Shown piece by piece: positions 18,487-27,352 of a stretch of DNA of 64,000 bases (position 1 is its first letter; every line of letters starts with the position of its first letter). Source of the DNA: Clostridium_F caseinilyticum (GTDB lineage: Bacteria; Bacillota; Clostridia; Clostridiales; Clostridiaceae); NCBI RefSeq assembly GCF_046127645.1, contig NZ_CP175919.1, one strand, 5' to 3'. The position numbers were made by a program, and so were the translations under genes. The notes under the pieces were generated by a model that was given only the letters and a program-made list of their open reading frames with translations, made no database searches and was not told where the DNA came from.

Positions 18487-18524
18487 TTTAGTATATAAAA
18501 TAAAATTTTATTTTATATACTAAA
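18487..18524. promoter_or_regulatory. 38-bp perfect palindrome, candidate TetR operator
   Basis: The left half TTTAGTATATAAAATAAAA is followed directly by its exact complement, with no loop. It ends 21 bases before the tetR ATG. It may be the autoregulatory operator of the downstream repressor, a terminator of the MFS gene, or both. Confidence 0.6.
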
Positions 18525-18545
18525 TACATGAAGGAGAATAAAATA

Positions 18546-19100
18546 ATGAAAGAAAAAATATTAGATATAGCCTCTAAAAATATAGAATTATATGGATTGA
18601 AAAAATTTACTATGGACAATATATCTAAGGATCTTAAAATAAGTAAAAAAACTATATACAAATATTTTAGGAGTAAGGATGATCTAATAAGTCAATATTT
18701 TAATGAAATAATAGAAAGTGACAAAGAAAGTACTTTAGAACTGTTAGAAGAAAAAATACCTTTGGATAAAAAATTGTATCATATAATTTATTCTTATCAT
18801 AAATATAAATTACCAGTGAGGATTTTAGATGAGGCTTACAAACTTTATCCTGAAGAATTTAAAAAAATTGAAGAATTTAAAAATTTTAAAGTAGACTTAG
18901 TAAAAAAAATTTTAAATGAAAGTAAAAAACAAGGAGGAATAGGAAAAAATATAAATATAGATATAGTAAGTTTGATTTTGGAGAATATTAGTGATGTATT
19001 TCTGGATTATAAATTTTTAACCAATAATAATATTACTATGAAAAAAGCTATGGAAGATTTAATGGATATATTATTAAATGGTATTTTCAAAGAAAAGTAA
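18546..19100 (+). CDS. TetR/AcrR family transcriptional regulator
   Basis: This 184-residue regulator has an N-terminal helix-turn-helix (about 22-45, TMDNISKDLKISKKTIYKYF) and a helical ligand domain typical of TetR repressors. An earlier ATG at 18528 is in frame but overlaps the ribosome site: AAGGAGA (18531-18537) points to ATG 18546. It lies downstream of, and on the same strand as, the MFS transporter, so it probably controls it. The inducer is unknown. A terminator follows at 19124-19168. Confidence 0.85.
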   Translation: MKEKILDIASKNIELYGLKKFTMDNISKDLKISKKTIYKYFRSKDDLISQYFNEIIESDKESTLELLEEKIPLDKKLYHIIYSYHKYKLPVRILDEAYKLYPEEFKKIEEFKNFKVDLVKKILNESKKQGGIGKNINIDIVSLILENISDVFLDYKFLTNNNITMKKAMEDLMDILLNGIFKEK

Positions 19101-19123
19101 ATACATAAAATTAAGTATAAAAG

Positions 19124-19168
19124 TAGTTGTCTTAAAATTAGCTTGAATCTTAAGACAACTATTTTTAT
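19124..19168 (+). terminator. Terminator after the TetR gene
   Basis: TAGTTGTCTTAA (19124-19135) pairs exactly with TTAAGACAACTA (19150-19161), followed by TTTTTAT. Confidence 0.85.
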
Positions 19169-19260
19169 ATTTTGTATTTAAAATGTTTATTAAAATCTTA
19201 GAATTATTATTAATCATAAAAATTGTTTGAACATATAGTATTTTAAATAAAATGATGATA

Positions 19261-19330
19261 AATTATTTTGAAGGTTTGTAAATTATTTTGAATTAATTTG
19301 AATTAATTTGAATTAAAATGATTGATTTTG
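19261..19330 (+). promoter_or_regulatory. Ten-base-phased repeat array, candidate FruR (DeoR-type) operator
   Basis: The leader reads as consecutive 10-base blocks: AATTATTTTG, a spacer block, AATTATTTTG, AATTAATTTG, AATTAATTTG, AATTAAAATG, ATTGATTTTG. The TTTG core thus recurs on one face of the helix just before the regulator gene. That suits cooperative binding by an oligomeric DeoR-family repressor. Confidence 0.5.
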
Positions 19331-19371
19331 ATTTGAAATAGGTGTATTATAAATATAAAGAAGGGATGAAA

Positions 19372-20121
19372 ATGTTAACAGAAGAAAGATATGAATTTAT
19401 TCTTACAGAATTAAAACATAATTCTGTAGTTTATGTGAGTGATTTAACTGAAAAATTAAGCACATCGGAATCTACAATTAGAAGAGATCTGAATACACTC
19501 CATAAAGAAGGAAAACTTACTAAAGTTCATGGGGGAGCTATAGCTTTAGAAAAGGGAATTAATACCATGGATCATAAAGTTATAGTGAGACAGAGTCTAA
19601 ATACTAATGAGAAAATCCAAATAGCAAAATATGCAGCTTCATTAATAGAAACAAATGATTTTGTTTATTTAGATGCAGGTACTACTACTGAATTTATGAT
19701 AGATTTTATAAAAGAAAAGGAAGCTATCTTTGTCACTAATGGGATAGATCACGCTAAGAAACTCATTAAAAATCAGTGCAGAGCTTATATGTTAGGTGGA
19801 GAAATTAAATGGGCAACAGAAGCTGTAATAGGTATAGAAGCTATTAATAGTTTGAAAAAATATAATTTTACAAAAGGTTTTTTTGGAACTAATGGTATAT
19901 CTAAAGAAAGAGGATATACAACACCGGATATTAGAGAAGCTTTGGTTAAAGAAGAGGCATTAACAAGATCCAAAGATGCTTATATATTAGCTGATGATAC
20001 TAAATTTGATGAAATAAGCTCTGTAACTTTTGGTGATATTAGTAAAGCTACCATAATTACTACAAAAATTTTAGATAATAAATATAAGGACTTAACAAGA
20101 ATAGTGGAGGTAACACCATAA
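19372..20121 (+). CDS. fruR: DeoR-family repressor of the fructose operon
   Basis: This 249-residue protein has an N-terminal DeoR helix-turn-helix (about 20-55, with SESTIRRDLNTLHKEGKLTKVHGGA) and a DeoR C-terminal sugar-phosphate sensor domain (DAGTTTEFMIDF, GTNGISKERGYTTPD). Upstream in-frame GTG 19342 and ATG 19366 exist, but ATG 19372 is best placed after AAGAAGGG and starts at the family's usual MLTEERYEFI. Its stop overlaps the fruK start by one base (TAATG). Context shows it regulates fructose uptake, presumably with fructose 1-phosphate as inducer. Confidence 0.88.
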   Translation: MLTEERYEFILTELKHNSVVYVSDLTEKLSTSESTIRRDLNTLHKEGKLTKVHGGAIALEKGINTMDHKVIVRQSLNTNEKIQIAKYAASLIETNDFVYLDAGTTTEFMIDFIKEKEAIFVTNGIDHAKKLIKNQCRAYMLGGEIKWATEAVIGIEAINSLKKYNFTKGFFGTNGISKERGYTTPDIREALVKEEALTRSKDAYILADDTKFDEISSVTFGDISKATIITTKILDNKYKDLTRIVEVTP

Positions 20122-21026
20122 TGATTTATACTATTACTTTTAATCCAGCTTTAGATTATGTAGTTAAGGTAGAGGATTTTAAAACAGGTAATTTAAATAG
20201 GACAATCTATGAAAATATTTATGCAGGAGGTAAAGGTATAAATGTTTCTATAGTTTTAAATAATTTAGGGGTAGAAAATGTAGCCTTAGGTTATATAGCT
20301 GGTTTTACGGGAGATGAAATAGAAAGAAGAGTTGAATCTTTGGGATGTAAAACTGATTTTATTAGATTAAAAAATGGAATGTCTAGAATAAATGTAAAGT
20401 TAAAGTCAAAGGAAGAATCAGAAATTAATGGAACAGGACCTTCTATAGATGATAAAGCGTTAAAGAAATTATTTAATAAGCTTGATTATTTAGAAGAAGG
20501 AGACTTTTTAGTCCTTGCAGGAAGTATTCCTAATACTCTTCCCGAAAATATATATGAAACAATAATGGAAAGACTTAACGGAAAAAACATAAAATTTGTA
20601 GTAGATGCTACTGGAAAGCTTTTATTAAAAGTATTAAAATATAAACCTTTTTTAATTAAGCCAAATCATCATGAATTGTCAGAATTATTTGGAGTAGAAA
20701 TTAAGAGTGAGGAAGAAATAATTTCTTATGGTAAAAGACTACAAGAGATGGGAGCAGAAAATGTTCTTATTTCTATGGCAGGAGATGGAGCAATACTTAT
20801 TCCACATAAAGGCAAAGTAATAAAAAGTGGAGTACCTAAAGGAGTTTTGAAAAATTCTGTAGGAGCTGGTGATTCTATGGTAGCAGGTTTTATATCAGGA
20901 TATTTAAAAAATAATAATTTAGAGAATGCTTTCAAGATGGGAGTAGCTGCTGGTAGTGCTAGTGCATTTTCAGAAGGATTAGCTACTAGAGAAGAAGTAG
21001 AAGAGACATTAAAACAAATTTTATAA
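20121..21026 (+). CDS. fruK: 1-phosphofructokinase
   Basis: This 301-residue PfkB-family kinase starts MIYTITFNPALDY as in FruK/LacC proteins. It has the GGKGINVS substrate motif (about 37-44) and the C-terminal GAGDSMVAGF anion-hole/catalytic-Asp motif (about 249-258). It phosphorylates fructose 1-phosphate to fructose 1,6-bisphosphate with ATP. It is translationally coupled to the regulator by a one-base stop/start overlap and followed 32 bases later by the PTS permease, giving the usual fruR-fruK-fruA order. Confidence 0.93.
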   Translation: MIYTITFNPALDYVVKVEDFKTGNLNRTIYENIYAGGKGINVSIVLNNLGVENVALGYIAGFTGDEIERRVESLGCKTDFIRLKNGMSRINVKLKSKEESEINGTGPSIDDKALKKLFNKLDYLEEGDFLVLAGSIPNTLPENIYETIMERLNGKNIKFVVDATGKLLLKVLKYKPFLIKPNHHELSELFGVEIKSEEEIISYGKRLQEMGAENVLISMAGDGAILIPHKGKVIKSGVPKGVLKNSVGAGDSMVAGFISGYLKNNNLENAFKMGVAAGSASAFSEGLATREEVEETLKQIL

Positions 21027-21058
21027 ATAATTACCAAAGGGTGATAAGGAGGAAAATT

Positions 21059-22930
21059 ATGAAAATAACTGATCTTCTAAATAAAAATGGTATAGAATTA
21101 AATCCCAATATAAATACCAAAGAAGAAGCTATAAATAAACTAGTAAATTTAATGGAGAATACAGGTAATTTAAATGATAAAGAAGGTTATAAAAAAGCAG
21201 TATTAGATAGGGAAGAATTAAGTACTACTGGAATTGGAGAAAGCATTGCAATACCTCATGCTAAAACAAAGGCTGTTAAAAATGCTGGACTTAGTGCTAT
21301 GGTTATTAAAGAAGGGGTAGATTATGATAGTTTAGATGATAAACCAGCTAAATTATTCTTTATGATAGCTGCTCCAGAAGGAGAAAATAATGTACATTTA
21401 GAGGTTTTAGCAAGGCTTTCTACAATGTTGATGAATGAAGATTTTAAAAATAGTTTGATAAATGCTAAGGATAAAGATGAATTTCTAAATTTAATAGATA
21501 GCAAAGAAAATGATAAAATTAATGAAGAAAATACAGAAAAAGATAAGAATGTGTATAGAGTATTAGCTGTTACAGCTTGTCCAACAGGGATTGCACATAC
21601 TTATATGGCAGCTGAAAGTCTAGAAAATAAGGCAAAAGATATGGGAATATCTATAAAGGTTGAAACTAATGGTTCTGGTGGAGCTAAAAATGTTTTAACT
21701 AAAGAAGAAATAGAAAAAGCTGAATATATAATAGTAGCAGCAGATAAAAAAGTTGATATGGCAAGATTTAATGGTAAAAAAGTTATACAAACTAAAGTGG
21801 CTAATGGAATACACAAAGCTGAAGAATTATTAAATGAAGCTACAAGTGGAAAGGCATCAGTTTATCATTACGATAGTGATAATAACGTTACAGAATCTCA
21901 GATAGAAAAGGAAAGTATAGGTAGACAAATATATAAACACCTAATGAATGGAGTTTCACACATGTTACCTTTTGTTATAGGTGGAGGCATATTAATAGCT
22001 TTAGCTTTTTTATTTGACGATTACAGTATAAATCCATCAAAGTTTGGATCTAATACACCTTTTGCAGCCTTTCTTATGAATGTAGGTAGTACAGCTTTTG
22101 GATTTATGTTACCAGTTTTAGCAGGTTATATTGCTATGAGTATTGGAGATAGACCAGCTTTAGCAGTAGGTTTTGTTGGTGGCATGCTTGCTAATTTAGG
22201 CGGATCAGGATTTTTAGGCGCTCTTATAGCAGGATTTATAGCAGGATATTTAGTATTATTTTTAAAAAGAATATTTTCTAAGCTTCCAGATAGTTTAGAA
22301 GGAATAAAACCAGTTTTATTATATCCTCTATTAGGTATATTGTTAATTGGTGCTATAATTACATTTGCAATAAATCCTCCAGTAGCAGCTATTAATAATG
22401 GAATAACAAATTTGTTAAATAATATGGGTGAAAGTAGTAAGATAGTTTTAGGTGCAGTATTAGGTGGAATGATGGCTATTGATATGGGTGGTCCAATAAA
22501 TAAAGCAGCTTATGTATTTGGTACAGCTTCTTTAGCAAATAATCAATTTGAATTTATGGCTGCGGTAATGATTGGCGGTATGGTGCCACCACTTGCAATT
22601 GCATTAAGTACTACTTTCTTTAAAAATAGGTATACTAAAAAAGAAAGGCAATCAGGATTAACCAATTACATAATGGGATTATCTTTTATAACAGAAGGAG
22701 CTATACCTTTTGCAGCAGCAGATCCGCTTAGAGTAATTCCAGCTTGTGTAATTGGTTCATCAACTGCAGGAGCCTTATCTATGGCTTTTGGATGTTCTTT
22801 AAGAGCACCACATGGAGGAATATTTGTATTGCCTGTTATATCTAATCCATTTAGTTATTTTATAGCACTAGTTATAGGTTCTTTAATAGGAATGCTATTT
22901 TTAGGAATTTTAAAGAAAAAAATTAATTAA
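21059..22930 (+). CDS. fruA: PTS fructose-specific IIABC permease
   Basis: This 623-residue protein is a IIA-IIB-IIC fusion. IIA has phosphorylated His67 in SIAIPHAK. IIB has Cys174 in VTACPTGIAHTYMAAE. IIC occupies about 285-623 with multiple membrane spans and the conserved GGMMAIDMGGPINKAAY and APHGG segments. It imports fructose as fructose 1-phosphate, the substrate of the neighbouring kinase. An in-frame ATG at 21041 exists, but AAGGAGG at 21047-21053 supports ATG 21059. It is the last gene of the operon. Confidence 0.95.
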   Translation: MKITDLLNKNGIELNPNINTKEEAINKLVNLMENTGNLNDKEGYKKAVLDREELSTTGIGESIAIPHAKTKAVKNAGLSAMVIKEGVDYDSLDDKPAKLFFMIAAPEGENNVHLEVLARLSTMLMNEDFKNSLINAKDKDEFLNLIDSKENDKINEENTEKDKNVYRVLAVTACPTGIAHTYMAAESLENKAKDMGISIKVETNGSGGAKNVLTKEEIEKAEYIIVAADKKVDMARFNGKKVIQTKVANGIHKAEELLNEATSGKASVYHYDSDNNVTESQIEKESIGRQIYKHLMNGVSHMLPFVIGGGILIALAFLFDDYSINPSKFGSNTPFAAFLMNVGSTAFGFMLPVLAGYIAMSIGDRPALAVGFVGGMLANLGGSGFLGALIAGFIAGYLVLFLKRIFSKLPDSLEGIKPVLLYPLLGILLIGAIITFAINPPVAAINNGITNLLNNMGESSKIVLGAVLGGMMAIDMGGPINKAAYVFGTASLANNQFEFMAAVMIGGMVPPLAIALSTTFFKNRYTKKERQSGLTNYIMGLSFITEGAIPFAAADPLRVIPACVIGSSTAGALSMAFGCSLRAPHGGIFVLPVISNPFSYFIALVIGSLIGMLFLGILKKKIN

Positions 22931-23089
22931 TAAAAGGGGCTGTCTCACAATGCATAAAAATGCAATATGAGAAGTCCCTTCTCTGTTTTATAACCAAATT
23001 TTAGCTAAAACTTAACCATTTATAATATATTGAGACTATTTTAAAGTATTTTTGTATAATAATTTATTTTGACACAGCCCCTTTTATTA
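22929..23089. mobile_element. Small non-autonomous element with 20-bp inverted ends (MITE-like)
   Basis: The left end (22929-22948, TAATAAAAGGGGCTGTCTCA) and right end (23070-23089) are inverted copies with one mismatch, enclosing about 120 bases without an ORF. GGGGCTGTCTCA/GGGGCTGTGTCA ends resemble those of IS1182-type transposons; that likeness is from memory. A second hairpin pairs TCTCA/TGAGA and TGCAT/ATGCA just inside the left end. The element fills exactly the space between two convergent stop codons and may serve as their terminator. Confidence 0.6.
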
Positions 23090-24469
23090 TTAATCAAATT
23101 GTTCTGCCATATTAGTTAATTTTTTATTAAGTGCAAATATTATTATAGCATTTGCAATAAGAGCCACAGGTATAGCTATAAATACTTGTAATGGGCCTAA
23201 TTTATCTATGAACGCTTGACCATATCCAGCTAACTTGTTAGCTGCAAAAGTACTTAAGAACCAAACTCCCATTAATACAGAAGCATATTTAGGTGGCGCA
23301 AGTCTATTAACCATTGAGTTTCCAATTGGTGAGAAACACATTTCCCCAGTAGTTTGTAATACATAAAATAATAATACCCAAATTACACTAGCCTTTACTG
23401 CAGGGTTAGCAGATCCACCTCTTTGTAATACTGCAAATATCATGAATACAAAACCAACAGCTAATAGTACAAAACCAAGAGCCATTTTTTGTGTTATATT
23501 TAAATCTCCTTTTTTTGAATTTTCAAGTTTAATCCAAAGTGCAGACATTATAGGTCCTAATATAACACACATAAACCCATTAAATGAATCCAGCCAAGGT
23601 ACTGGCATAGTAAAACTTCCTATACCCATATCTATGAAATCTCTAGTATATAGAGCTATAGATGTGGAAGCTTGATTATAAGCTGTCCAGAAGAATATAG
23701 AAAAGAATGTTAATACAAATATAACTATAGTTCTATTTTTTTCTGCTTTTGTTAAAGGTGCAGTTGATTGTTTTTTATTGTCATCACTTGTTGTAGCAGG
23801 AGCGAGTTTAGCAGCGGCTACCTTACCAGAATTACCCATTGTTTTTTTCACACCAAGGGCAAAGGAAAGACCTGATAGAAGACAAGCTATAGCTCCGCCT
23901 AAAAACACAGCTTTATAACCATAGTGAGCTATTTCTCCATTAACTTTTGTAGAAAATATTTGATCTGCAAAAAGTCCAAATAAAAGAGGTCCAAACATAG
24001 CACCTATATTTGTAAATGAATACATAATTGAGAATGCACCATCTTTTCTAGAATCATTTTGATCATATAAAAGACCAACCATTGTATTTAAATTTCCTTT
24101 AAAGAAACCAGTACCAATGGTTACTAATATAATCATTGCATAGACTCCAAATTTACCTTGATTTAGGAAAAGAACAAAATTACCAGCAGCCATTAATAAA
24201 GTACCTAATACTACACAGTATCTTGCCCCCAAATATTGGTCGCAAATCCAACCTCCTATTACTGGTGCAAGATAAGTTAATGCTGCATAGGTAGACACTA
24301 AAGATGCTGCATCTGCTTTAGTTAAACCAAAGCCGCCCTTAATAATCTGTGTTGCTAAGAAAAGAATAAGTACAGATTTTACTCCATAAAATGAAAATCT
24401 TTCCCAGGCAACTGTCATCCCGCAAACATAAAGTCCTGAAGGATGATTTGAATTTTTAGTCTTTGCCAT
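23090..24469 (-). CDS. POT/PTR2 family proton-coupled oligopeptide transporter
   Basis: This 459-residue membrane protein has about 14 hydrophobic segments. It carries the POT signatures ERFSFYGVKS near the N-terminus (ExxERxxYY-like) and SIMYSFTNIGAMFGPLLFG in segment 5. Family members (DtpT, YjdL) import di- and tripeptides with protons. The N-terminus MAKTKNSNHPSGLYVCGMT and length fit clostridial homologues. The ATG at 24469 has an AAAGGGGGA ribosome site. It is monocistronic with a long AT-rich upstream region that includes a large palindrome at 24722-24760. Confidence 0.9.
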   Translation of the reverse strand: MAKTKNSNHPSGLYVCGMTVAWERFSFYGVKSVLILFLATQIIKGGFGLTKADAASLVSTYAALTYLAPVIGGWICDQYLGARYCVVLGTLLMAAGNFVLFLNQGKFGVYAMIILVTIGTGFFKGNLNTMVGLLYDQNDSRKDGAFSIMYSFTNIGAMFGPLLFGLFADQIFSTKVNGEIAHYGYKAVFLGGAIACLLSGLSFALGVKKTMGNSGKVAAAKLAPATTSDDNKKQSTAPLTKAEKNRTIVIFVLTFFSIFFWTAYNQASTSIALYTRDFIDMGIGSFTMPVPWLDSFNGFMCVILGPIMSALWIKLENSKKGDLNITQKMALGFVLLAVGFVFMIFAVLQRGGSANPAVKASVIWVLLFYVLQTTGEMCFSPIGNSMVNRLAPPKYASVLMGVWFLSTFAANKLAGYGQAFIDKLGPLQVFIAIPVALIANAIIIFALNKKLTNMAEQFD

Positions 24470-24721
24470 TTGTTAAATCCCCCTTTATCTAAAAAATGAT
24501 ATTAAAAATATATAATTAAGTTAAAAACTTAACATATAACAAAATAATATAAATGGCAATTAGAAATAAATCAAAAGCTATTGTTTTATTCAATTTACAA
24601 ACTAATCATACATATTCAACAATTCAATTATAATAATATTATTAATTGATATAAAAATCAATAGATTTACAATAAAGATAAATAATAACTGTATTGGATT
24701 TTTTGACAAAATTTATGTTGT

Positions 24722-24760
24722 TATTACAATAGAATTATATATTATAATTCTATTGTAATA
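24722..24760. promoter_or_regulatory. 18-bp perfect palindrome with 3-base centre
   Basis: TATTACAATAGAATTATA (24722-24739) and its exact complement (24743-24760) flank TAT. It lies about 250 bases upstream of the POT gene. The shape fits an operator, but no regulator is identified. Confidence 0.5.
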
Positions 24761-24846
24761 GTGACTCAAAAATTACAGTAAAAATTAATATTATTGAAAT
24801 TTTTTAATTTATATTATATAAACTATAAAAAGGCTTATAAATAATT

Positions 24847-24900
24847 AAAAAATTTTGATATGACCGAAATATAGATTTTAGTCATATCAAAATTTTTTTT
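24847..24900 (+). terminator. Orphan terminator-like hairpin
   Basis: AAAAAATTTTGATATGAC (24847-24864) pairs exactly with its complement at 24881-24898, which ends in T8. No annotated gene on the plus strand ends here, so it may close an unannotated short transcript. Confidence 0.6.
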
Positions 24901-25180
24901 AAATGAAAACTGTTTAAAGGAAATGAATTTATTTAAAAATAAAGTGTAATAAAGAATAATTAAATAGCTTAGATTTAGCCAATAATTTAAAAATAATTTC
25001 AAATTACTAATATTATGTAGGTAACATACTTAATTAAATAGTTATAAAATATTATTGCAAATTAAATAAATAATAGATGGGGTTAGAGTAATAGTAGTTT
25101 TTAATAATATCATATGTGTAAACTAAATTATAATATATTAATATTATATAGTATAAATAATTTAAAGGATGGGATAACTT

Positions 25181-26155
25181 ATGATGTCCATGCCTATTTA
25201 TTTAAATAAGATGTTGATTCAGGATTTATATTCTATTTTAATAAATGGATATTTACAAAGTACTAGTATAAAATACGTTACAGATAAAACGGATTCTGTT
25301 AGATTACAAAAGGGACTGGAGAAGCATTGTAGAAATGAGAATACTTATTCTAAAAAGAAAAATAAGTTTCATAATAGAGAAAAAAGCATATGTAATAAGG
25401 ATAAGGAAAGATTATCAATAAAAAATAATTGCATAAGCGATGAATCAAATATAACAGGAAGTTTAGATGGAAGAAACACTAATATAAAAGAATTTGGTGT
25501 TACCAAGATATTTACCACTTTTCATTTATTTTTTGATTTAAGAAATATGATGATGAAACAAAATATGATAAAGCAAATAACAGAAAAAGATATTATAAAT
25601 AATAATATAAGTTGCGGAGATTATGTGGAGTTTGAGGCTAATATGGATAACATATGTATAGTTTCTCAATTGAATTCTATAATAGATACTATAGAATGTC
25701 ATGATATTAATAAATTGAATAATATAATTAATGAAAGAAGTAAAATCGATAAAAGTTATTATATGAATGACTATAATGTAATACTACAGGAATTGAAAAA
25801 TTTAAATGAAAATTTAAAAAGATATAATACTAGAGATTTAGTTGTAAGGTTTAAAAATTGTAGTGGAGTATTAAGTGTAAACATAAATGATTTTCCTGAA
25901 GAAAACCCGTATATGTATGATATAGCCTATTGTAATTGTAAGGTTTTATGTAAGGTACTTAAAGTAGTGCAGGATAAAAGTAATATAGATTTACTTAGGA
26001 AAACTGGGATGAGTAGTCATTATAATAAGTTTTTAAAATCTATAAATCCATATTTTAGCATATTAAATGATAATGATATTTTCACATTTAATAATATTAT
26101 TACAAGTATAGAAGGACCAGCTATTCAAGCTTTGCCTATAGCTATGTATGTATAA
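25181..26155 (+). CDS. Protein of unknown function with IYLNK start
   Basis: I do not recognise this 324-residue protein with confidence. It has no signal peptide or clear membrane segment. The N-terminus (MPIYLNKMLIQDLYSILING) is followed by a basic, Ser/Asn/Lys-rich low-complexity linker (about 45-95), then an alpha/beta region with several Cys (SCGDYVEFEANMD and AYCNCKVLCKVLKVV). This layout reminds me of poorly characterised clostridial paralogue families. AAAGGATGGG precedes tandem ATGs at 25181 and 25184. The gene is isolated, and a dispersed repeat on the opposite strand begins within its last bases. Confidence 0.7.
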   Translation: MMSMPIYLNKMLIQDLYSILINGYLQSTSIKYVTDKTDSVRLQKGLEKHCRNENTYSKKKNKFHNREKSICNKDKERLSIKNNCISDESNITGSLDGRNTNIKEFGVTKIFTTFHLFFDLRNMMMKQNMIKQITEKDIINNNISCGDYVEFEANMDNICIVSQLNSIIDTIECHDINKLNNIINERSKIDKSYYMNDYNVILQELKNLNENLKRYNTRDLVVRFKNCSGVLSVNINDFPEENPYMYDIAYCNCKVLCKVLKVVQDKSNIDLLRKTGMSSHYNKFLKSINPYFSILNDNDIFTFNNIITSIEGPAIQALPIAMYV

Positions 26156-26391
26156 ACAGAGTCCTTAGATTTAGAGGGAGTTTTTACTCATACTAAAGTT
26201 TATTAACAGACTTATTATGGTTTATACTTCTTAGAAGTCGCTATCCTTTAGGAGGAGTCGTTATCTATGGACATAGCCGCTTTTTTACTTCCACTTTGAA
26301 AAAAACAGAGAGTACAAATCTTCGATTGGGTGCGAATCGCTTTCACAGAGTGTGATGGGAGTATCGTAGCGGGTAGTCATAGGATAAAGAT
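26149..26391 (-). repeat. Dispersed structured repeat, copy 6 (expanded form, minus strand)
   Basis: Read on the minus strand it starts TTTATCCTATGACTACCCGC. It contains TTTCAAAGTGGAAGTAAAAA as in the other copies and ends with CTCCCTCTAAAT and GACTCTGTTTATA. It has about 50 extra bases in the apical loop, with two small hairpins (CGATT/AATCG and TCACA/TGTGA). A second longer spacer precedes the 3' block. It is richer in G+C than its surroundings and may be the intact ancestor-like form. Confidence 0.7.
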
Positions 26392-26455
26392 TAAAATATA
26401 AGTATAAATAATAAGTAATTACTATTTATTAATTGATTTTAAATTATTTAAAAAG

Positions 26456-26497
26456 TTAGAGCTAATATAACTTATAAAAAGTTAATATTAGCTCTAA
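26456..26497 (-). terminator. Terminator of the amidase gene
   Basis: TTAGAGCTAATATAACTT (26456-26473) pairs with 26479-26497 with one extra base. On the minus strand it is followed by TTTTTAAAT, 75 bases after the amidase stop. Confidence 0.7.
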
Positions 26498-26572
26498 TTT
26501 ACTGTAGGTTATCAATTACTGTTAAAACGTAGCTAAGTTTATTTTCTAAAAATTTTAATACTACGAATAAAG

Positions 26573-27106
26573 TTACAAGCTTATTTTTAAAAAATGTGGT
26601 TTGCTATATTTTAAAGAAGTTTTAATTGGAATGTTTAATTCATTAAAAGTATGCTGTGATATTAAAGGTTCTTTATTTTTAAAAGAAGTTATTATTGCAG
26701 AATGAAATATGCGTCTATTATTATCTTCAAAAAATACTAAATCTCCAATATTTAAATCATTTTTATTATAAATTTCTAATCCTTTTGCACCAAAAGAGTG
26801 TCTCTCTTGATTTACCTTTAAATAATAATATAAAGAATGAGCTACGGACCAACATATAGACCAAGTGTCATCCATTACATTTATAGTATTGTTATTATTA
26901 TACCACCAAGGATACTCTTTATTAAATTTCATAGGAGCTCCACCAGCTAAGAGACATTGAGATATAAAGTTGGTACAATCACCACCGTTATTACCTACTA
27001 TAGGTAAATATTTATACTTAGGATTAGGAGATAAGGCATAAGTAGTAGCATACGCTACAGCATTTTCTCTTAAGTATCTATTTTGTTTTCTTATTATATA
27101 ATTCAT
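26573..27106 (-). CDS. Putative amidase-domain (Amidase_6) protein
   Basis: This 177-residue protein matches the Amidase_6 family, a papain/CHAP-like fold. It has a Tyr/Asn-rich N-terminal helix (RENAVAYATTYAL), catalytic Cys44 in NNGGDCTNFISQCL, and His in RRIFHSAIITSF with a second His in ISQHTFN. The usual WYYN-type aromatic motif is present as PWWYNN. Members probably cut peptide or amide bonds, perhaps in the cell wall. No signal peptide is visible, which is common for short family members. The ribosome site upstream of 27106 is weak. Confidence 0.82.
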   Translation of the reverse strand: MNYIIRKQNRYLRENAVAYATTYALSPNPKYKYLPIVGNNGGDCTNFISQCLLAGGAPMKFNKEYPWWYNNNNTINVMDDTWSICWSVAHSLYYYLKVNQERHSFGAKGLEIYNKNDLNIGDLVFFEDNNRRIFHSAIITSFKNKEPLISQHTFNELNIPIKTSLKYSKPHFLKISL

Positions 27107-27352
27107 TTCAAATTAAAACCTCACTAAAGTGCTTATAATTAATATGATATGGTAATTTATTTGCTATAGTGAAATTATAGATGACTATAAATAAAAATAA
27201 AATAGTGTTTTTGAGGATATTATAGTAATAAAATTAGTGAAGAAATTATATTTTAGAAAATTGTGGACTGTTCATTGACTTAAGAAAATAGTATAATATT
27301 CAAGGGAAAAGCGTGTGTTATTATTAAAATATAGAATTTAGAGGAGAATAAT

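Larger units (their letters stand above)
24470..25180. other. Intergenic region with palindrome and orphan terminator-like hairpin
   Basis: The divergent POT and unknown-protein genes are 711 bases apart. The region holds an 18-bp palindrome (24722-24760) and an 18-bp hairpin with a T run (24847-24900), but no ORF. A TTGACA at 24703-24708 lies before them. A short non-coding transcript is possible but has no convincing -10. Confidence 0.5.

Noticed and set aside
25181..26391. Defence island around the unknown 324-residue protein
   Set aside because: No nuclease, toxin, restriction or nucleotide-signalling gene lies nearby; the neighbours are ordinary.
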